Assembly: GCF_014764305.1 (NCBI RefSeq)
Contig: NZ_CP061703.1
Coordinates: 2,076,800-2,140,799 of the forward strand
Length of the DNA: 64,000 bases
Direction of reading: 5' to 3'
Source: Mesoflavibacter profundi
GTDB lineage: Bacteria > Bacteroidota > Bacteroidia > Flavobacteriales > Flavobacteriaceae
The notes below the pieces were generated by a model. It had not been told where the DNA came from and did no database searches. It saw nothing but the letters and a program-made list of their open reading frames with translations. Both the position numbers and the translations under genes were made by a program. Shown piece by piece: positions 35,101-44,286 of this stretch. The first letter of the stretch is position 1; the number at the start of each line of letters is the position of its first letter.

Positions 35101-37036
35101 CGTCACACTCGTAAAAATCTGTAATATTTGTCCCGGTTTCTAATAAAAAGGTATGCAGTTCCATTGGTACTACAGATGCGCAACCAGTTGCGTTATCTTC
35201 AACTCTAACAAAAACTACTTGTACATCTTGATCTATATTATCATAACTTGTTGGGTTGTTAATAGGATTTAAACCAAGATTTGCATCGTCTAAAGTTTCA
35301 TGATAAGTTACCGTTACGTTAGTGAGTCCGTTTAAAATATCGTCTATATTTTGGGTTAAATCAAAAGTATCAAAACCATCTCCATCTTGTTCGCAAGCAT
35401 CTAATTGTTGTACATCAGGATTTATAACAGGATTGGTGTTAACCTCTATATCTAAAGACGTTGTTGCAATACAACCAGTTGTAACATCCATAACGTGAAC
35501 ATAAACAGTTTCGGTTGGATTTGAAGGTGTATAAGGTTGAGGTATTGGATTTGCTCCTGTTTGAGCATCTGCAGGATTAAAATGGTAAGTAATTAAATAA
35601 TTTACGTTGCTGTTAGTAATTTCGTCATCCTTTACAGTTAAATCTACGCTACCACCATTATTAGAACAAACCGAAAGTGTTGTTGGGTTTGTAACTGTAG
35701 GAAACGGATTAATTATTAAGTTGAAGGTTCCAACATAAATACAACCAGTGTTTGTGTCTTGCGCATTGTAATACACAGCTTGAGTTGGTGAAGTACTAGT
35801 TACAGAAGTTGTTGAGTTTTGATCATTTATCGCATCTGATTGTGATGTGTGAAATGTAATATTGTAAGTCGAATTTGGTAAAACAGCTTCAACTTCGGTA
35901 ATTTTAGGATTTAAATCAAAAACTTCTGTACCGTCATTAGATGCATCGTCACAAACAACTATATCTGTAACAGATGGACCAGTTTGTATTGTATTTAAAG
36001 TTACATTTATAGTATCTTCAAACGTACAAAAACTAGCATTTAAAGGCACAGTGATTTGTACTGTATATGCACCATCTGACGTTACATTTAGTGTGCTGTT
36101 AATTTCAGCAGGAATAATAGCGCCATCTAAATACCATTGGTAAGTTGCTTGAGGATTATTAGTGTTTGCATCTAACGTAACAGATGCATCACAAGTATTA
36201 ATATCGTTACCTAAATCTACCGAATCTGTAAAGCTATTTCCTTCTATAAAAACAGCTGTATCATAATTTTGGTCTGTTTGATCGGCAACAATTAATTTTA
36301 TATTATACTGCACATTTGGTGTAATGGTAGCAGAAGCAGTTAAAATTGTTGTTCGTCCGTTAAAGTTAGTATCACCTATATTATAACCTTCAAAATAATT
36401 GGCATTTTCAGCAGGACAAAACCCAACTATTTCATCATGAATAGTCATAGTGTTAACTGGTGTAGATGTACCAGGAACTAACGCAATATTTTGATAAGGA
36501 TTACTTGTTCCGGCTTCTCTAATTAAAAAAGCGAATCCATCTGAATATTGACAAGGGTAATCTGCAAAATACTCTTCTGATGCTAATATGTAATTAAATG
36601 AAATAGTACTTGAAGTAGATATAAAATCAAATTCTATTGAAGTTGCATTTAATGTATTGCTTATCCCTAAAGCAGTTTCTAAATCTGGATCTGTAGTCCA
36701 ATTGGTTGTACCATCGTTTAACTCATTAGCGTTTAAAGCATTTCCAGCTGAAACAGCTTGTCCAGTGGAAAGCATTATACCGTTTTCAAAAGGAAAACTA
36801 GAGCCAGCTCTTTCAAAATATCCAAAACTAGAAAACCCATCAATTTGACCATTAATGTTAGAGCTAATATTGCTCACTTCTACACAACCTTGTACAAGAT
36901 TATTTTCTACCAATTCTTGCGCAGAAAATGTATCATTTATTGTGATTTGCTGGGCAAATGTTAAATAGCCTAATAATAAATGTACAATGGTTAGCCAAAA
37001 AATTAGACTTTTGTTGTAGGTTTTTTCCGTTTTCAT
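32195..37036 (-). CDS. Giant choice-of-anchor L surface protein with 11 CDD repeats and T9SS type B domain
   Basis: 1613 residues. Signal peptide to about 29, choice-of-anchor L about 30-270 (FNYILASEEYFADYP), Ig-like domain about 273-345, then eleven repeats of 80-95 residues from about 350 to 1340. Each repeat starts with a motif like CDDDxDGxxxFDL and ends like VYVRVxNxxTGCYA, with acidic clusters that resemble calcium sites. A final Ig-like domain and the type B C-terminal domain (FVTPNNDGYFDTW, IFDRYGKLL, FTLKL) close the protein. It is probably an adhesin-like cell-surface fibre. Largest gene in the window. Confidence 0.9.
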   Translation of the reverse strand: MKTEKTYNKSLIFWLTIVHLLLGYLTFAQQITINDTFSAQELVENNLVQGCVEVSNISSNINGQIDGFSSFGYFERAGSSFPFENGIMLSTGQAVSAGNALNANELNDGTTNWTTDPDLETALGISNTLNATSIEFDFISTSSTISFNYILASEEYFADYPCQYSDGFAFLIREAGTSNPYQNIALVPGTSTPVNTMTIHDEIVGFCPAENANYFEGYNIGDTNFNGRTTILTASATITPNVQYNIKLIVADQTDQNYDTAVFIEGNSFTDSVDLGNDINTCDASVTLDANTNNPQATYQWYLDGAIIPAEINSTLNVTSDGAYTVQITVPLNASFCTFEDTINVTLNTIQTGPSVTDIVVCDDASNDGTEVFDLNPKITEVEAVLPNSTYNITFHTSQSDAINDQNSTTSVTSTSPTQAVYYNAQDTNTGCIYVGTFNLIINPFPTVTNPTTLSVCSNNGGSVDLTVKDDEITNSNVNYLITYHFNPADAQTGANPIPQPYTPSNPTETVYVHVMDVTTGCIATTSLDIEVNTNPVINPDVQQLDACEQDGDGFDTFDLTQNIDDILNGLTNVTVTYHETLDDANLGLNPINNPTSYDNIDQDVQVVFVRVEDNATGCASVVPMELHTFLLETGTNITDFYECDDASNDGIVDFDLQQVGIEIINDLENVTIDFYETETDQTNGTNAIDQSVLYTITTNPTELFITLNSSTCTHFASIFLHINEGFDISLTDTQYYCDTDDDGFTSIELSSFDAYAGTGVPNPYVSYFETQTDADNNANILPAFYNNPTNPLTLYVRVQNTNTSCYAISSINIEVLPAPTIMQPSDIVICDDDQDGMYIVDLDAKIAEIVSDTTNRTITFHTSQNDADASNNAITNTLNYNADTQTIFCRVENTTTGCYAVQPFEIIVNTLPVFPNISTYTNCETDGNQIADFIFQDKDAEILNGQTGKEVLYFETAQNAIDNIAPIDKTVAYQNTSSPQTIYVRVQNLTDNSCYGTSSFDIVVGSYPIYNAPTDVFVCDDVTNDGSETFDLNTVTAEIIQGSPETLIVNYYESLTDAENEVNPLPISTFSNTQNPQELFAVVDNGTYCKGIASFEFNVIQVPLTNMPSALETCDDDTDGFSTFDLTVSEVEVLPIRQNNTVIEYYTDSLELEQGINQISNPQNFTNTVNPQTVFIKVVNTVSNCYAEIPLELIVEVPPVINPNVSIQICEDASFTYNLNDALPELIDTTQSIVSEFYATLNDAQLQQNMLNTNYTYNVGSQNIYLRANFTGSDCFNIEPLTLTANPLPTANTIQDLQTCDDDYDFIANFDLSVQTAIVLGSQNASNFTVSYHESQSDADNNQNALSDLNVTTENGTPYFIRIENNTTNCYSTTSFTTIVNRKPEVDIEDQVLCLDDLPLLVSAETNVATDSYLWSTGSTSSYIEVLQVGTYSVTVTTQFGCSTSTTFSVSESEAATIEFTETVDFSDPNNVTVEVSGIGDYLYQFDDNDPQESNFFYNVPIGPHTITVIDLNGCNSTSKDIVIIDIPKFVTPNNDGYFDTWHITGVEQLEGTIVYIFDRYGKLLKTLTHASPGWDGTYNGNVMPTTDYWYVANVKKGSIEFQVKGHFTLKL

Positions 37037-37087
37037 AGCTCGCTATCAATAGTTTATCTAAACGTTGGGAATTGATTTAGGATACGA

Positions 37088-37118
37088 CAAACGTATTTAA
37101 AATATCGATAAAATGCAA
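37088..37118 (-). promoter_or_regulatory. Promoter of the 1613-residue T9SS gene
   Basis: On the minus strand TTTG (ending at complement of 37116-37118) is followed after exactly 20 bases by TACGTTTG (37088-37095). This is the best -33/-7 match in the window and predicts a leader of about 45 bases. Confidence 0.65.
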
Positions 37119-37144
37119 ATAATTACGATAAAATGTTTAAAAAA

Positions 37145-38986
37145 TTATTTATTCAAATAAACCCAACCAACTAGATCTTTGTAGTTTTTATCGTTTAGCT
37201 TTAAGACATAAAAATACGTGCCAGAAGGTACAATTTGGTTGATGTTTATCACACCTTGATTAATTTGTCCATGCCATTTTAGGTTATTATTGCCTTTAAA
37301 TAATAGCGTACCGTAGCGATTGTAAATTAGTAATTCATGATTTTCGAATACATCATAAAGACCTTGAATATTGAAAAAATCATTCTTGTTATCGTCGTTA
37401 GGAGAGAAGCCTTGAGGTATATAAGGAGGACAGTTTTCTGTGTTTAGTTCAAATACAAAAATATCAAAACAGTTACTGTTATCTGCAGTCATATAAATGG
37501 TTTGAGGCGTTTGGTTGGATACGTAATTTGCTGTGTTGATTATAGGATTATTTTGGGAGATAGCTTCATAGGTTTCATAAAATGAAAAATTTGAATACAT
37601 AGATTGATCTATTTGATTTGTTACCTCTGTAAGGTTAAAAATTGCTGCATTAAAACCTTGATCACAGTCTAGCAATCCGTTAATTTGACTGGTTTCTGGA
37701 AGCGGAATTAAATTAATAGTAAGAAATATGTTGTTATTATTTTCATTAGTTTCTGTAATAGTACTTATTCCATTGCCATTATCATCAACTACTATTTCTA
37801 AAATAAAATCATCGGGATATATAGAAGGTATATTTAATGTGATCTGGTTAGTTTCGGTTGCGTTTATGTCAATATCATTTATGGTATTAGATTGACCTAT
37901 TAAATTTCCGTCTATATAAAATGCTACAGGTGTATTTGCCGGTAAAATATCTGTGCTGTTTGCATTTTGTATGGTATAGTTTAGGTCAATTTCTCGGTTA
38001 CCACAAGTAACTGTGTAAAAATTGTCAATAACTGTAGCGTCTGGAAGTTGGCTATTTAAAACAGTAATTATATTGTTTAAAATTATAAGATCTGCTCTAA
38101 AAAAACCAAATTCATCTAATCCACCAGTAGTTAGGTTAATAACAACTTCGGTATCTCCAATAGAAATGTTGTTTTCAATATTATAAACGTCTAAATCTGC
38201 GTTGTAAAAATTAGTGGCGTTAGCAAAGCTATTTGTACCATTAAAAGCATTATTTGCTAGGTTTAATGGTGGATTGGATAATACATTTCCGTTAATAGAA
38301 AGGCTTTCTCCATAGTTTAAAGCATTGTCGCCTTCCCAAGCTAAAAAGCCAATTTTTGCATTATCATTATCTAAAACATCAATATTGGTAAGCGTTATTG
38401 TTTTTTCTTGAACTTCAGAATTTATGATTTCTAAACCTAAAAATAGGTTGATTTGATTTAGTGGAAGATTTAAATCTTCATAAATAACATACAAACTCCA
38501 ACCTGCATAATTTGTACGATTATTACAATACCCAAAGTTGGATAGTAATACATCATTAACGTTTAAATCTGAAACTGTATATGTAGTATTTCCTTCGGAT
38601 AAAACTTGATTTGTCACATCTGCGTAAGACGAAAAATAGGTGAGCAACCCATTAGATCCAGCATTATAATCTACGTTAAAAGTATCTTGCGCATCAATAC
38701 TTGTAGAGTTTAGCAAGACGTTTGTATCGCCACTTCCAGATCCAGACCAAAAAAGGTACGCAGCAATAATAGTTGTGTTAGCTGGAAGTTGTAAATCTGC
38801 AGAAGCTGATGTAGCTATAGAACAAAAAGAGCCATCTAAATTATTTTCGGCAGGATTTAATGTGTTTCCTATAGCTAAATAGTCGTATCTACCATTAAAT
38901 TGCTGAAACAATTCTATGTTTTGTGCATTAGCAAGGTTGCAAATGCATAATAAAAATAGAGTAATACAAAATGTATAGCTTTTCAT
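37145..38986 (-). CDS. Secreted T9SS type B protein with DUF3344-like and CARDB-like domains (1 repeat)
   Basis: 613 residues. Signal peptide ending ANAQN, a beta-rich N-terminal domain (about 25-310) with AAYLFWSGSGSGDTNVLLN and WSLYVIYED that recalls DUF3344, a CARDB-like domain (about 330-425, ETNENNNNI), one copy of the CDQGFNAAIFNL repeat (about 430-515) and a divergent type B C-terminal domain (GFSPNDDNKNDFF, IYNRYGTLLF, ending GWVYLNK). Its ending differs from FTLKR of its neighbours. It lies 35 bases after the upstream gene, so it may share a transcript. Confidence 0.82.
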   Translation of the reverse strand: MKSYTFCITLFLLCICNLANAQNIELFQQFNGRYDYLAIGNTLNPAENNLDGSFCSIATSASADLQLPANTTIIAAYLFWSGSGSGDTNVLLNSTSIDAQDTFNVDYNAGSNGLLTYFSSYADVTNQVLSEGNTTYTVSDLNVNDVLLSNFGYCNNRTNYAGWSLYVIYEDLNLPLNQINLFLGLEIINSEVQEKTITLTNIDVLDNDNAKIGFLAWEGDNALNYGESLSINGNVLSNPPLNLANNAFNGTNSFANATNFYNADLDVYNIENNISIGDTEVVINLTTGGLDEFGFFRADLIILNNIITVLNSQLPDATVIDNFYTVTCGNREIDLNYTIQNANSTDILPANTPVAFYIDGNLIGQSNTINDIDINATETNQITLNIPSIYPDDFILEIVVDDNGNGISTITETNENNNNIFLTINLIPLPETSQINGLLDCDQGFNAAIFNLTEVTNQIDQSMYSNFSFYETYEAISQNNPIINTANYVSNQTPQTIYMTADNSNCFDIFVFELNTENCPPYIPQGFSPNDDNKNDFFNIQGLYDVFENHELLIYNRYGTLLFKGNNNLKWHGQINQGVININQIVPSGTYFYVLKLNDKNYKDLVGWVYLNK

Positions 38987-39021
38987 AATTTAGGACAATA
39001 CGTTCTAAATGTACTAAAAAA

Positions 39022-42000
39022 CTATCTTTTTAAGGTAAAATGACTTTTAAAAACACGACCATCTTGTAAGGTTACAGAAAACCAATAATCATTTGAAGGC
39101 ATTGGTTGACCATTAAAGTTTCCGTCCCAACCTTCACTTTTTGGATCTATTTGTTTAAGTAATTTTCCGTATCTGTCAAAAATGAAAATCTTAGAATTTG
39201 GCTGAAATTGAGATGAAACACCATACACTTGCCAATAATCATTTACGCCATCATTATTTGGTGTGAAGTATGAAGGAAATCCAATTACCGAAATTGTTTG
39301 ATCTACAATTCCGCAATTATTTTTAACATCTCTAACATTAACAGTATATAAGCCTGCAGGAACTTCGGTAAACGTATTGTTGTCTTGATAACCAGTACTA
39401 TTGCCTAATGCATCTACTAATTCGTATTGATAAATTCCTTCTCCATTAGCTTGTACAGTAACTTGATTGTATGCGTTATCACCATCTAAAATTATAATAT
39501 CACTAATGGTTGCAATATTTGAAGGTTCTACAACAAAGGTTCTTGTTTTTTCGCATCCGTTTACCGTAGTTGCTGTTACAGTGTATGTTCCTGGTTGATT
39601 TACTTGTATACTGTTTGTATTTTCTCCTGTAGACCAACTATAATAATAAGTATTGTTTAAAGGTGTTGTTGCAGATAGCGTTATTTCTTCAGGAAAATCA
39701 TTTAAACAGTAGTATAAAGTTGAATCTGCTTCTAATTCTGGTCTTTGATTAATAACTAAATTTACTTCGCTTATACCGTAACAATCATTATTATTTTCAG
39801 CTCTAGCAAAAATGGTTTGATTATATGCATTTGTATTATTGTACGATGTTGGAAGTATATTACTTTCAGTTAAGGCATCGTTATAAGTTTCGTAAAAATT
39901 AATTGTAACTGTGCTTGGTAATGCTAAAGACATTTCTGTACTTATTTCAGTTAAATTAAAGGTGTTAAAACCGTCTTCAGAGCCTAATTCGTCACAAACT
40001 TCAAATTGAAAATTATTTATTTGAGTTGTGCTAACCTCAAGTGTTAACTCTGTAATATGTGAACAACCATTTACATCTATAGTAGAAGCAAAGACAACTT
40101 GCGGATTAGTTAAATTGTTATACGATGTAGAATTTGTTATTGGTGAATTCTCGTTTTCTGCATCATTTAAAGAGTTATAAAATATAACATCTAAGTTATT
40201 GTCTCCGTTAGTGATGTCTGACACAGCTTCTTCTAAATTAAAAATTGTATAACCATCTGGTATGCCATCTTCGTCACATTGTAATATTGTATGATCAAAA
40301 CTTTCTGGAACAGGATTGATTATTAAATTAAAACTTTCAACAGAATAACAATCTATATTATTCATGTTTTCTAATCTTACAAAAATTTCTTCTTGAAAAG
40401 GTGTTGTATTGTAATAGTTTAAATTTAAAGGGTTTTGATTAGCATTTGCTTCATTTAAATTAGAATGATAAGAGATATTAAATAAAGACGTGCTTTGCCC
40501 GTTATACACTTGGTTGTTAAAGCTTGATAAATCTATGTTAGTTTGACCATTAGTGTCGTCTCCATCTGAAGAATCATCACAAACTAGATAGTCGTCTAAT
40601 GTTGGTATTACCGGAGTTTGATAAACTTCTAAATTAAATGATGTAGTAGCAAAACAATTTGTGTTAGCAATATTTTCTACTCGCGCATAAATTGTTTCGA
40701 TTGGTGATACATTTTGATAGTTTATGTTTAACGGGTTTTGTTTGTTATCTGCATCTGTTTGCGATATATAATAGCTTACTTGATAAATTGATGCATCTTG
40801 ACCATTTAATATATCTGCATTTTGGTTACTTAAATTAAATGTCCAAACATTATCGTTATTATCATCACAAATTATTATATCGTTAGGCATTGTAGCTGTA
40901 GGAATATCGTAATATGTAACAATAGCTTGTCCTTCTTTTACATCACAGTCGCCATTATTTAGATCTATAACAACTTCATAATTTCCATCTTGGTTAATAA
41001 GTAATTCGTTAGGTGTAGAAGGTGTTGGTAACGGATTTCCGTCTTGAGTCCATGTGTATGTTGCTCCAGGAATATCTTCGGCAATTAATGTATAATTATC
41101 GCCAGTACACAATGGTAAATCAACGCTGTTTGAGGTGTCTGTTGGAATAATATCAATTTTTTCAACAAAAAATGAAGCTATAAAAGGCGGTAAACCTTGT
41201 CTAGAAAGTCTATTGTTTAGACTTATAGATTGGTGTTGGTAATCTGCTGCTTGACCTAAGTTATTAGGAGAGTTTATTGTGCTTAAAAAAGGAGTACCTT
41301 GATTGTAAGTCGCACTTAAAGAGCGGTAAATTTTTCCGTCAGGACCTAACTGTAAAGCACTACGATACATTACTCTTTGATCAAGTACATTTTCTGAAGC
41401 ACTAATGTTGGTTGCATTTAAATCGTATTGTAAAAGTGCTCCGTATTGTGCATTTGGATTATTGAAATCGTCTTGAGGAGTTTCAAAATAAGTTGAAACA
41501 TAAAGTATTTCACTACTAGGTGAAAATTCTACACCATAAGCTCTTTGAGGATTACCTTGCGGATTTATGTTTATGTTAATACTTTGCGGGTTAGAAACCT
41601 GACCAGTATTTGTGTCAAAATCAAATAAATATAGTCCTTCACCGATATTTGCGCAAGCAATTTTTGATCCATCAGGAGATATTTTTAAGTAGCCTCTTCT
41701 TTCAGTTATAAAAAAATTAAATATACTAACAACTGGAGTTGTATTTACACCAGAAGAGGTAACTTCATAAGCGTAAAATGAATTATTAATGTCACTATTA
41801 CCGTCTGAATTGGCAAAAGTTATAACCCAAATATTTTCTGTCTGGCAATCTTTTAATACAGCACTTAACTTTTCTGAAGTATTGTTAAGTAAATTTATGT
41901 TTTTATTATTAGTTACTTCACCTAACCCAGTATTTAAGGACATGTCTACTTCAGAATAATGAAAACCTTCGTCTGGAGTGTTTTGATATTGTGTATCAAC

Positions 42001-42345
42001 AGTAAAAATATAATAAATATCAGGATCTTGAGGTTTAGGTATGATAATAGCAGATTGTGTACTAGATGGATTACCCTTTAATCCATTACCATTAGCCATA
42101 ACTTGATGGTTTTTATTAAATACTGTAATTCCATCAGTGTAAAATAATAAGTCACCATTACTATCAGAGATGCTAGTGCAACCTTCATCTGTTGCTAATT
42201 GTCCATCTAGAAGTGCAGATACAGTATTTGTTCCTGTGTCAAAGTTTATTCCTGCGTTGTTTCCAAAATACCAATTGGCAGCTTCATTTTGAGAATAACA
42301 TAATGAAGTTGCCAATAAAATTGTTAATAATATTATCTTTTTCAT
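39022..42345 (-). CDS. Secreted T9SS type B protein with beta-propeller-like N-terminus and 4 repeats
   Basis: 1107 residues. Signal peptide (LLATSLCYSQ). Residues about 20-395 read as a WD40-like/lactonase-type propeller (NWYFGNNAGINFDTG, GDLLFYTDGITVFNKN, ISPDGSKIACANIG, LQLGPDGKIYRS). An Ig-like domain follows, then four CDD/CDE repeats (about 480-840), another Ig-like domain and a type B C-terminal domain (YFTPNNDGVNDYW, IFDRYGKLLKQ, FTLKR). Propeller plus Ig plus type B domain is common in flavobacterial surface proteins. It is the first gene of the four-gene block. Confidence 0.88.
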   Translation of the reverse strand: MKKIILLTILLATSLCYSQNEAANWYFGNNAGINFDTGTNTVSALLDGQLATDEGCTSISDSNGDLLFYTDGITVFNKNHQVMANGNGLKGNPSSTQSAIIIPKPQDPDIYYIFTVDTQYQNTPDEGFHYSEVDMSLNTGLGEVTNNKNINLLNNTSEKLSAVLKDCQTENIWVITFANSDGNSDINNSFYAYEVTSSGVNTTPVVSIFNFFITERRGYLKISPDGSKIACANIGEGLYLFDFDTNTGQVSNPQSINININPQGNPQRAYGVEFSPSSEILYVSTYFETPQDDFNNPNAQYGALLQYDLNATNISASENVLDQRVMYRSALQLGPDGKIYRSLSATYNQGTPFLSTINSPNNLGQAADYQHQSISLNNRLSRQGLPPFIASFFVEKIDIIPTDTSNSVDLPLCTGDNYTLIAEDIPGATYTWTQDGNPLPTPSTPNELLINQDGNYEVVIDLNNGDCDVKEGQAIVTYYDIPTATMPNDIIICDDNNDNVWTFNLSNQNADILNGQDASIYQVSYYISQTDADNKQNPLNINYQNVSPIETIYARVENIANTNCFATTSFNLEVYQTPVIPTLDDYLVCDDSSDGDDTNGQTNIDLSSFNNQVYNGQSTSLFNISYHSNLNEANANQNPLNLNYYNTTPFQEEIFVRLENMNNIDCYSVESFNLIINPVPESFDHTILQCDEDGIPDGYTIFNLEEAVSDITNGDNNLDVIFYNSLNDAENENSPITNSTSYNNLTNPQVVFASTIDVNGCSHITELTLEVSTTQINNFQFEVCDELGSEDGFNTFNLTEISTEMSLALPSTVTINFYETYNDALTESNILPTSYNNTNAYNQTIFARAENNNDCYGISEVNLVINQRPELEADSTLYYCLNDFPEEITLSATTPLNNTYYYSWSTGENTNSIQVNQPGTYTVTATTVNGCEKTRTFVVEPSNIATISDIIILDGDNAYNQVTVQANGEGIYQYELVDALGNSTGYQDNNTFTEVPAGLYTVNVRDVKNNCGIVDQTISVIGFPSYFTPNNDGVNDYWQVYGVSSQFQPNSKIFIFDRYGKLLKQIDPKSEGWDGNFNGQPMPSNDYWFSVTLQDGRVFKSHFTLKR

Positions 42346-42422
42346 AACCTTGTTAGCATAGCAGCGTAAAGATATTATAATTACAAAAAAATAATATTGT
42401 TTAGATTGTTAAAATCTAGGTT

Positions 42423-43259
42423 TTATAAATCGCGCTTTTCAAGTAATTTATAGGATCCGTAAATAAAAATTGCTGTCCAAACTAAAACGATTACTATTTG
42501 ATACCAATGTACTGAGTAGTCAAAGTTGAAATCTTCGCCAACTTGTTTGGCTAATTCTTTAGCAGCACCAAGTCTTGATCCTGGTTCTACGATTAGATTA
42601 GACATACTTTCTAGAGGAAAGAATTGTGTAATGGTTTTCCATGAGTTTTCTGTAAATTCTATTTCCCAACGTAATAATCCATAGGCGATTTTTTCTATGA
42701 TAAACCACACAAATAAAAAGCCTAATGCAAATGCAGATCGTTTTATTAAGATGCCTAAAAATAAACAGAAAGAGAAGAATCCTAATAGTTTTATAAAAAA
42801 GGCTAATACATATTCGGTATCAGAAAACACATGATAAGCTTCTGTTATATCTGAAAACGAGTATCCTAAAATTAAAGTTATTATTGCAACAAATAGTGTA
42901 GAAAACAAAGCAAATACACTAACTGTTACAAATTTTGAGGCAATAAATTCTTTTTTACTTAAGCCATCTATTAAGTTTTGTTTTATGGTTTTGTTGCTAT
43001 ACTCATTTGCCATCATAGACACAATTACAATAGCTAAGAAAAATTTTAAAGATGCTGCGACATAAGTATTAAAATGCCATATATACGGAAAGTCAAAAAT
43101 ACCTTGATCTGCTAAATGAAATTTAATTGGACCAATATCAAATTTAATTGAAGCTATTAATGCTATTGAAGTTAATAAAATAAAGTAGGCTAAAATTAGC
43201 ACTTTACTTGATCTGTTATTCCAAAGTTTGATTAATTCTATATTTAAAAGACGTAACAT
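42423..43259 (-). CDS. ABC-2 type permease
   Basis: 278 residues with six predicted helices: 20-40, 60-85 (after a short extracytoplasmic stretch), 105-130, 145-170, 180-200, 250-270. The motif ANEYSNKTIKQNLIDGLSKKEFI (key parts NEYSNKT and LSKKEF) is typical of ABC2_membrane_4 permeases of bacitracin/lantibiotic-immunity type exporters. It pairs with the ATPase 27 bases upstream. The substrate is unknown. Confidence 0.85.
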   Translation of the reverse strand: MLRLLNIELIKLWNNRSSKVLILAYFILLTSIALIASIKFDIGPIKFHLADQGIFDFPYIWHFNTYVAASLKFFLAIVIVSMMANEYSNKTIKQNLIDGLSKKEFIASKFVTVSVFALFSTLFVAIITLILGYSFSDITEAYHVFSDTEYVLAFFIKLLGFFSFCLFLGILIKRSAFALGFLFVWFIIEKIAYGLLRWEIEFTENSWKTITQFFPLESMSNLIVEPGSRLGAAKELAKQVGEDFNFDYSVHWYQIVIVLVWTAIFIYGSYKLLEKRDL

Positions 43260-43286
43260 TTTGATTGATTTTTTTTGATTGATAGT

Positions 43287-44186
43287 TTAGTTTAATTGAA
43301 CTGTAAGTTGCAAGAATTGTTCTTCTAAGCTCTCTTTTCTAAGCACTAAGTGTGATAACCTAATACCTGCATTAAAACAATCTTGATTAAACGCTGAGGC
43401 TGACATAGGTTGATCTAAAAAAGCTGTAATTATTTGATCATTTTCTTTAACAGAAGTTATGTTTTTATGATCATTTAAAAACTTAATTAACTCAGCATTA
43501 TTGTCAGATTTTAACTCAAAAAAACCATTGCTTGTTATCATTTGGTCTACTGGACCTTCGTAAAGTTTTTCGCCTTTTCTTAAAACAACAACATGCGAAC
43601 ACACTTTTTCAACTTCATCTAATAAATGTGAAGCTAAAAGTATAGTTGTGCCTTTACTAGCTATGTCTTTTATTAAAGACCTAATTTGATGTATACCTTG
43701 CGGATCAAGTCCATTTGTAGGTTCGTCTAAGATTAATATTTCTGGATCGTTTAGTAATGCGCTTGCTATGGCAAGACGTTGTTTCATCCCTAAAGAAAAC
43801 GTTTTAAACTTGCTGTGTTTTCTTTCTAAAAGTCCAACTAGTTCTAGTTTTTCGTCTATTTTTTGTTCTGGAATATCTTTTATTTTACACACTAGCTTAA
43901 GGTTTTTATACGCAGTCATGTAAGGGTAAAAATTAGGTCGCTCTATAATAGCGCCAATTTTTTTTAAGGCTTCATGCGTAGATAAATTACCATTAAACCA
44001 TTTAAATTCTCCAGATGTTTTGTTTACCACATTTAAGGCAATGCCTAATGTTGTAGATTTTCCGCTTCCGTTAGGACCTAAAATTCCGTAAACATTTCCT
44101 TTGTTTATAGTAAAAGATAGATTGTTTACAGCAGTTAGTTTTCCGTAGGTTTTGGTAAGATTGGTGATGGTTAAAATTGTACTCAC
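43287..44186 (-). CDS. ABC transporter ATP-binding protein (BcrA-like)
   Basis: 299 residues. Walker A GPNGSGKST, Q-loop region IGAIIERPNFYPYMT, signature FSLGMKQRLAI, Walker B ILILDEPTNGLDPQG and switch His in LASHLLDEVE. The residues IERPNFYP after the Q loop resemble antibiotic or lantibiotic self-protection transporters (BcrA/SpaF group). It forms an operon with the permease that follows. Confidence 0.9.
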   Translation of the reverse strand: MSTILTITNLTKTYGKLTAVNNLSFTINKGNVYGILGPNGSGKSTTLGIALNVVNKTSGEFKWFNGNLSTHEALKKIGAIIERPNFYPYMTAYKNLKLVCKIKDIPEQKIDEKLELVGLLERKHSKFKTFSLGMKQRLAIASALLNDPEILILDEPTNGLDPQGIHQIRSLIKDIASKGTTILLASHLLDEVEKVCSHVVVLRKGEKLYEGPVDQMITSNGFFELKSDNNAELIKFLNDHKNITSVKENDQIITAFLDQPMSASAFNQDCFNAGIRLSHLVLRKESLEEQFLQLTVQLN

Positions 44187-44237
44187 AATAATATTGATTT
44201 TTTTGATTGATATAAGTAAGACGATTGTAGCTGGGTT

Positions 44238-44271
44238 TTGTTACAATTTATAAAATTTGTTACTAAATTTG
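44238..44271 (+). promoter_or_regulatory. Promoter deciding the start of the 352-residue protein
   Basis: TTG at 44238-44240 and TAAATTTG at 44264-44271, spacing 23 (slightly long). Transcription would start near 44278, so the ATG at 44257 is excluded and the ATG at 44287 is preferred. Confidence 0.4.
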
Positions 44272-44286
44272 AGTAAATTAGGATCT

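Noticed and set aside
29807-42345. Tandem duplicates of one gene created by recent recombination
   Set aside because: N-terminal modules differ and repeats are strongly diverged, so the block is an old family, not a recent duplication.
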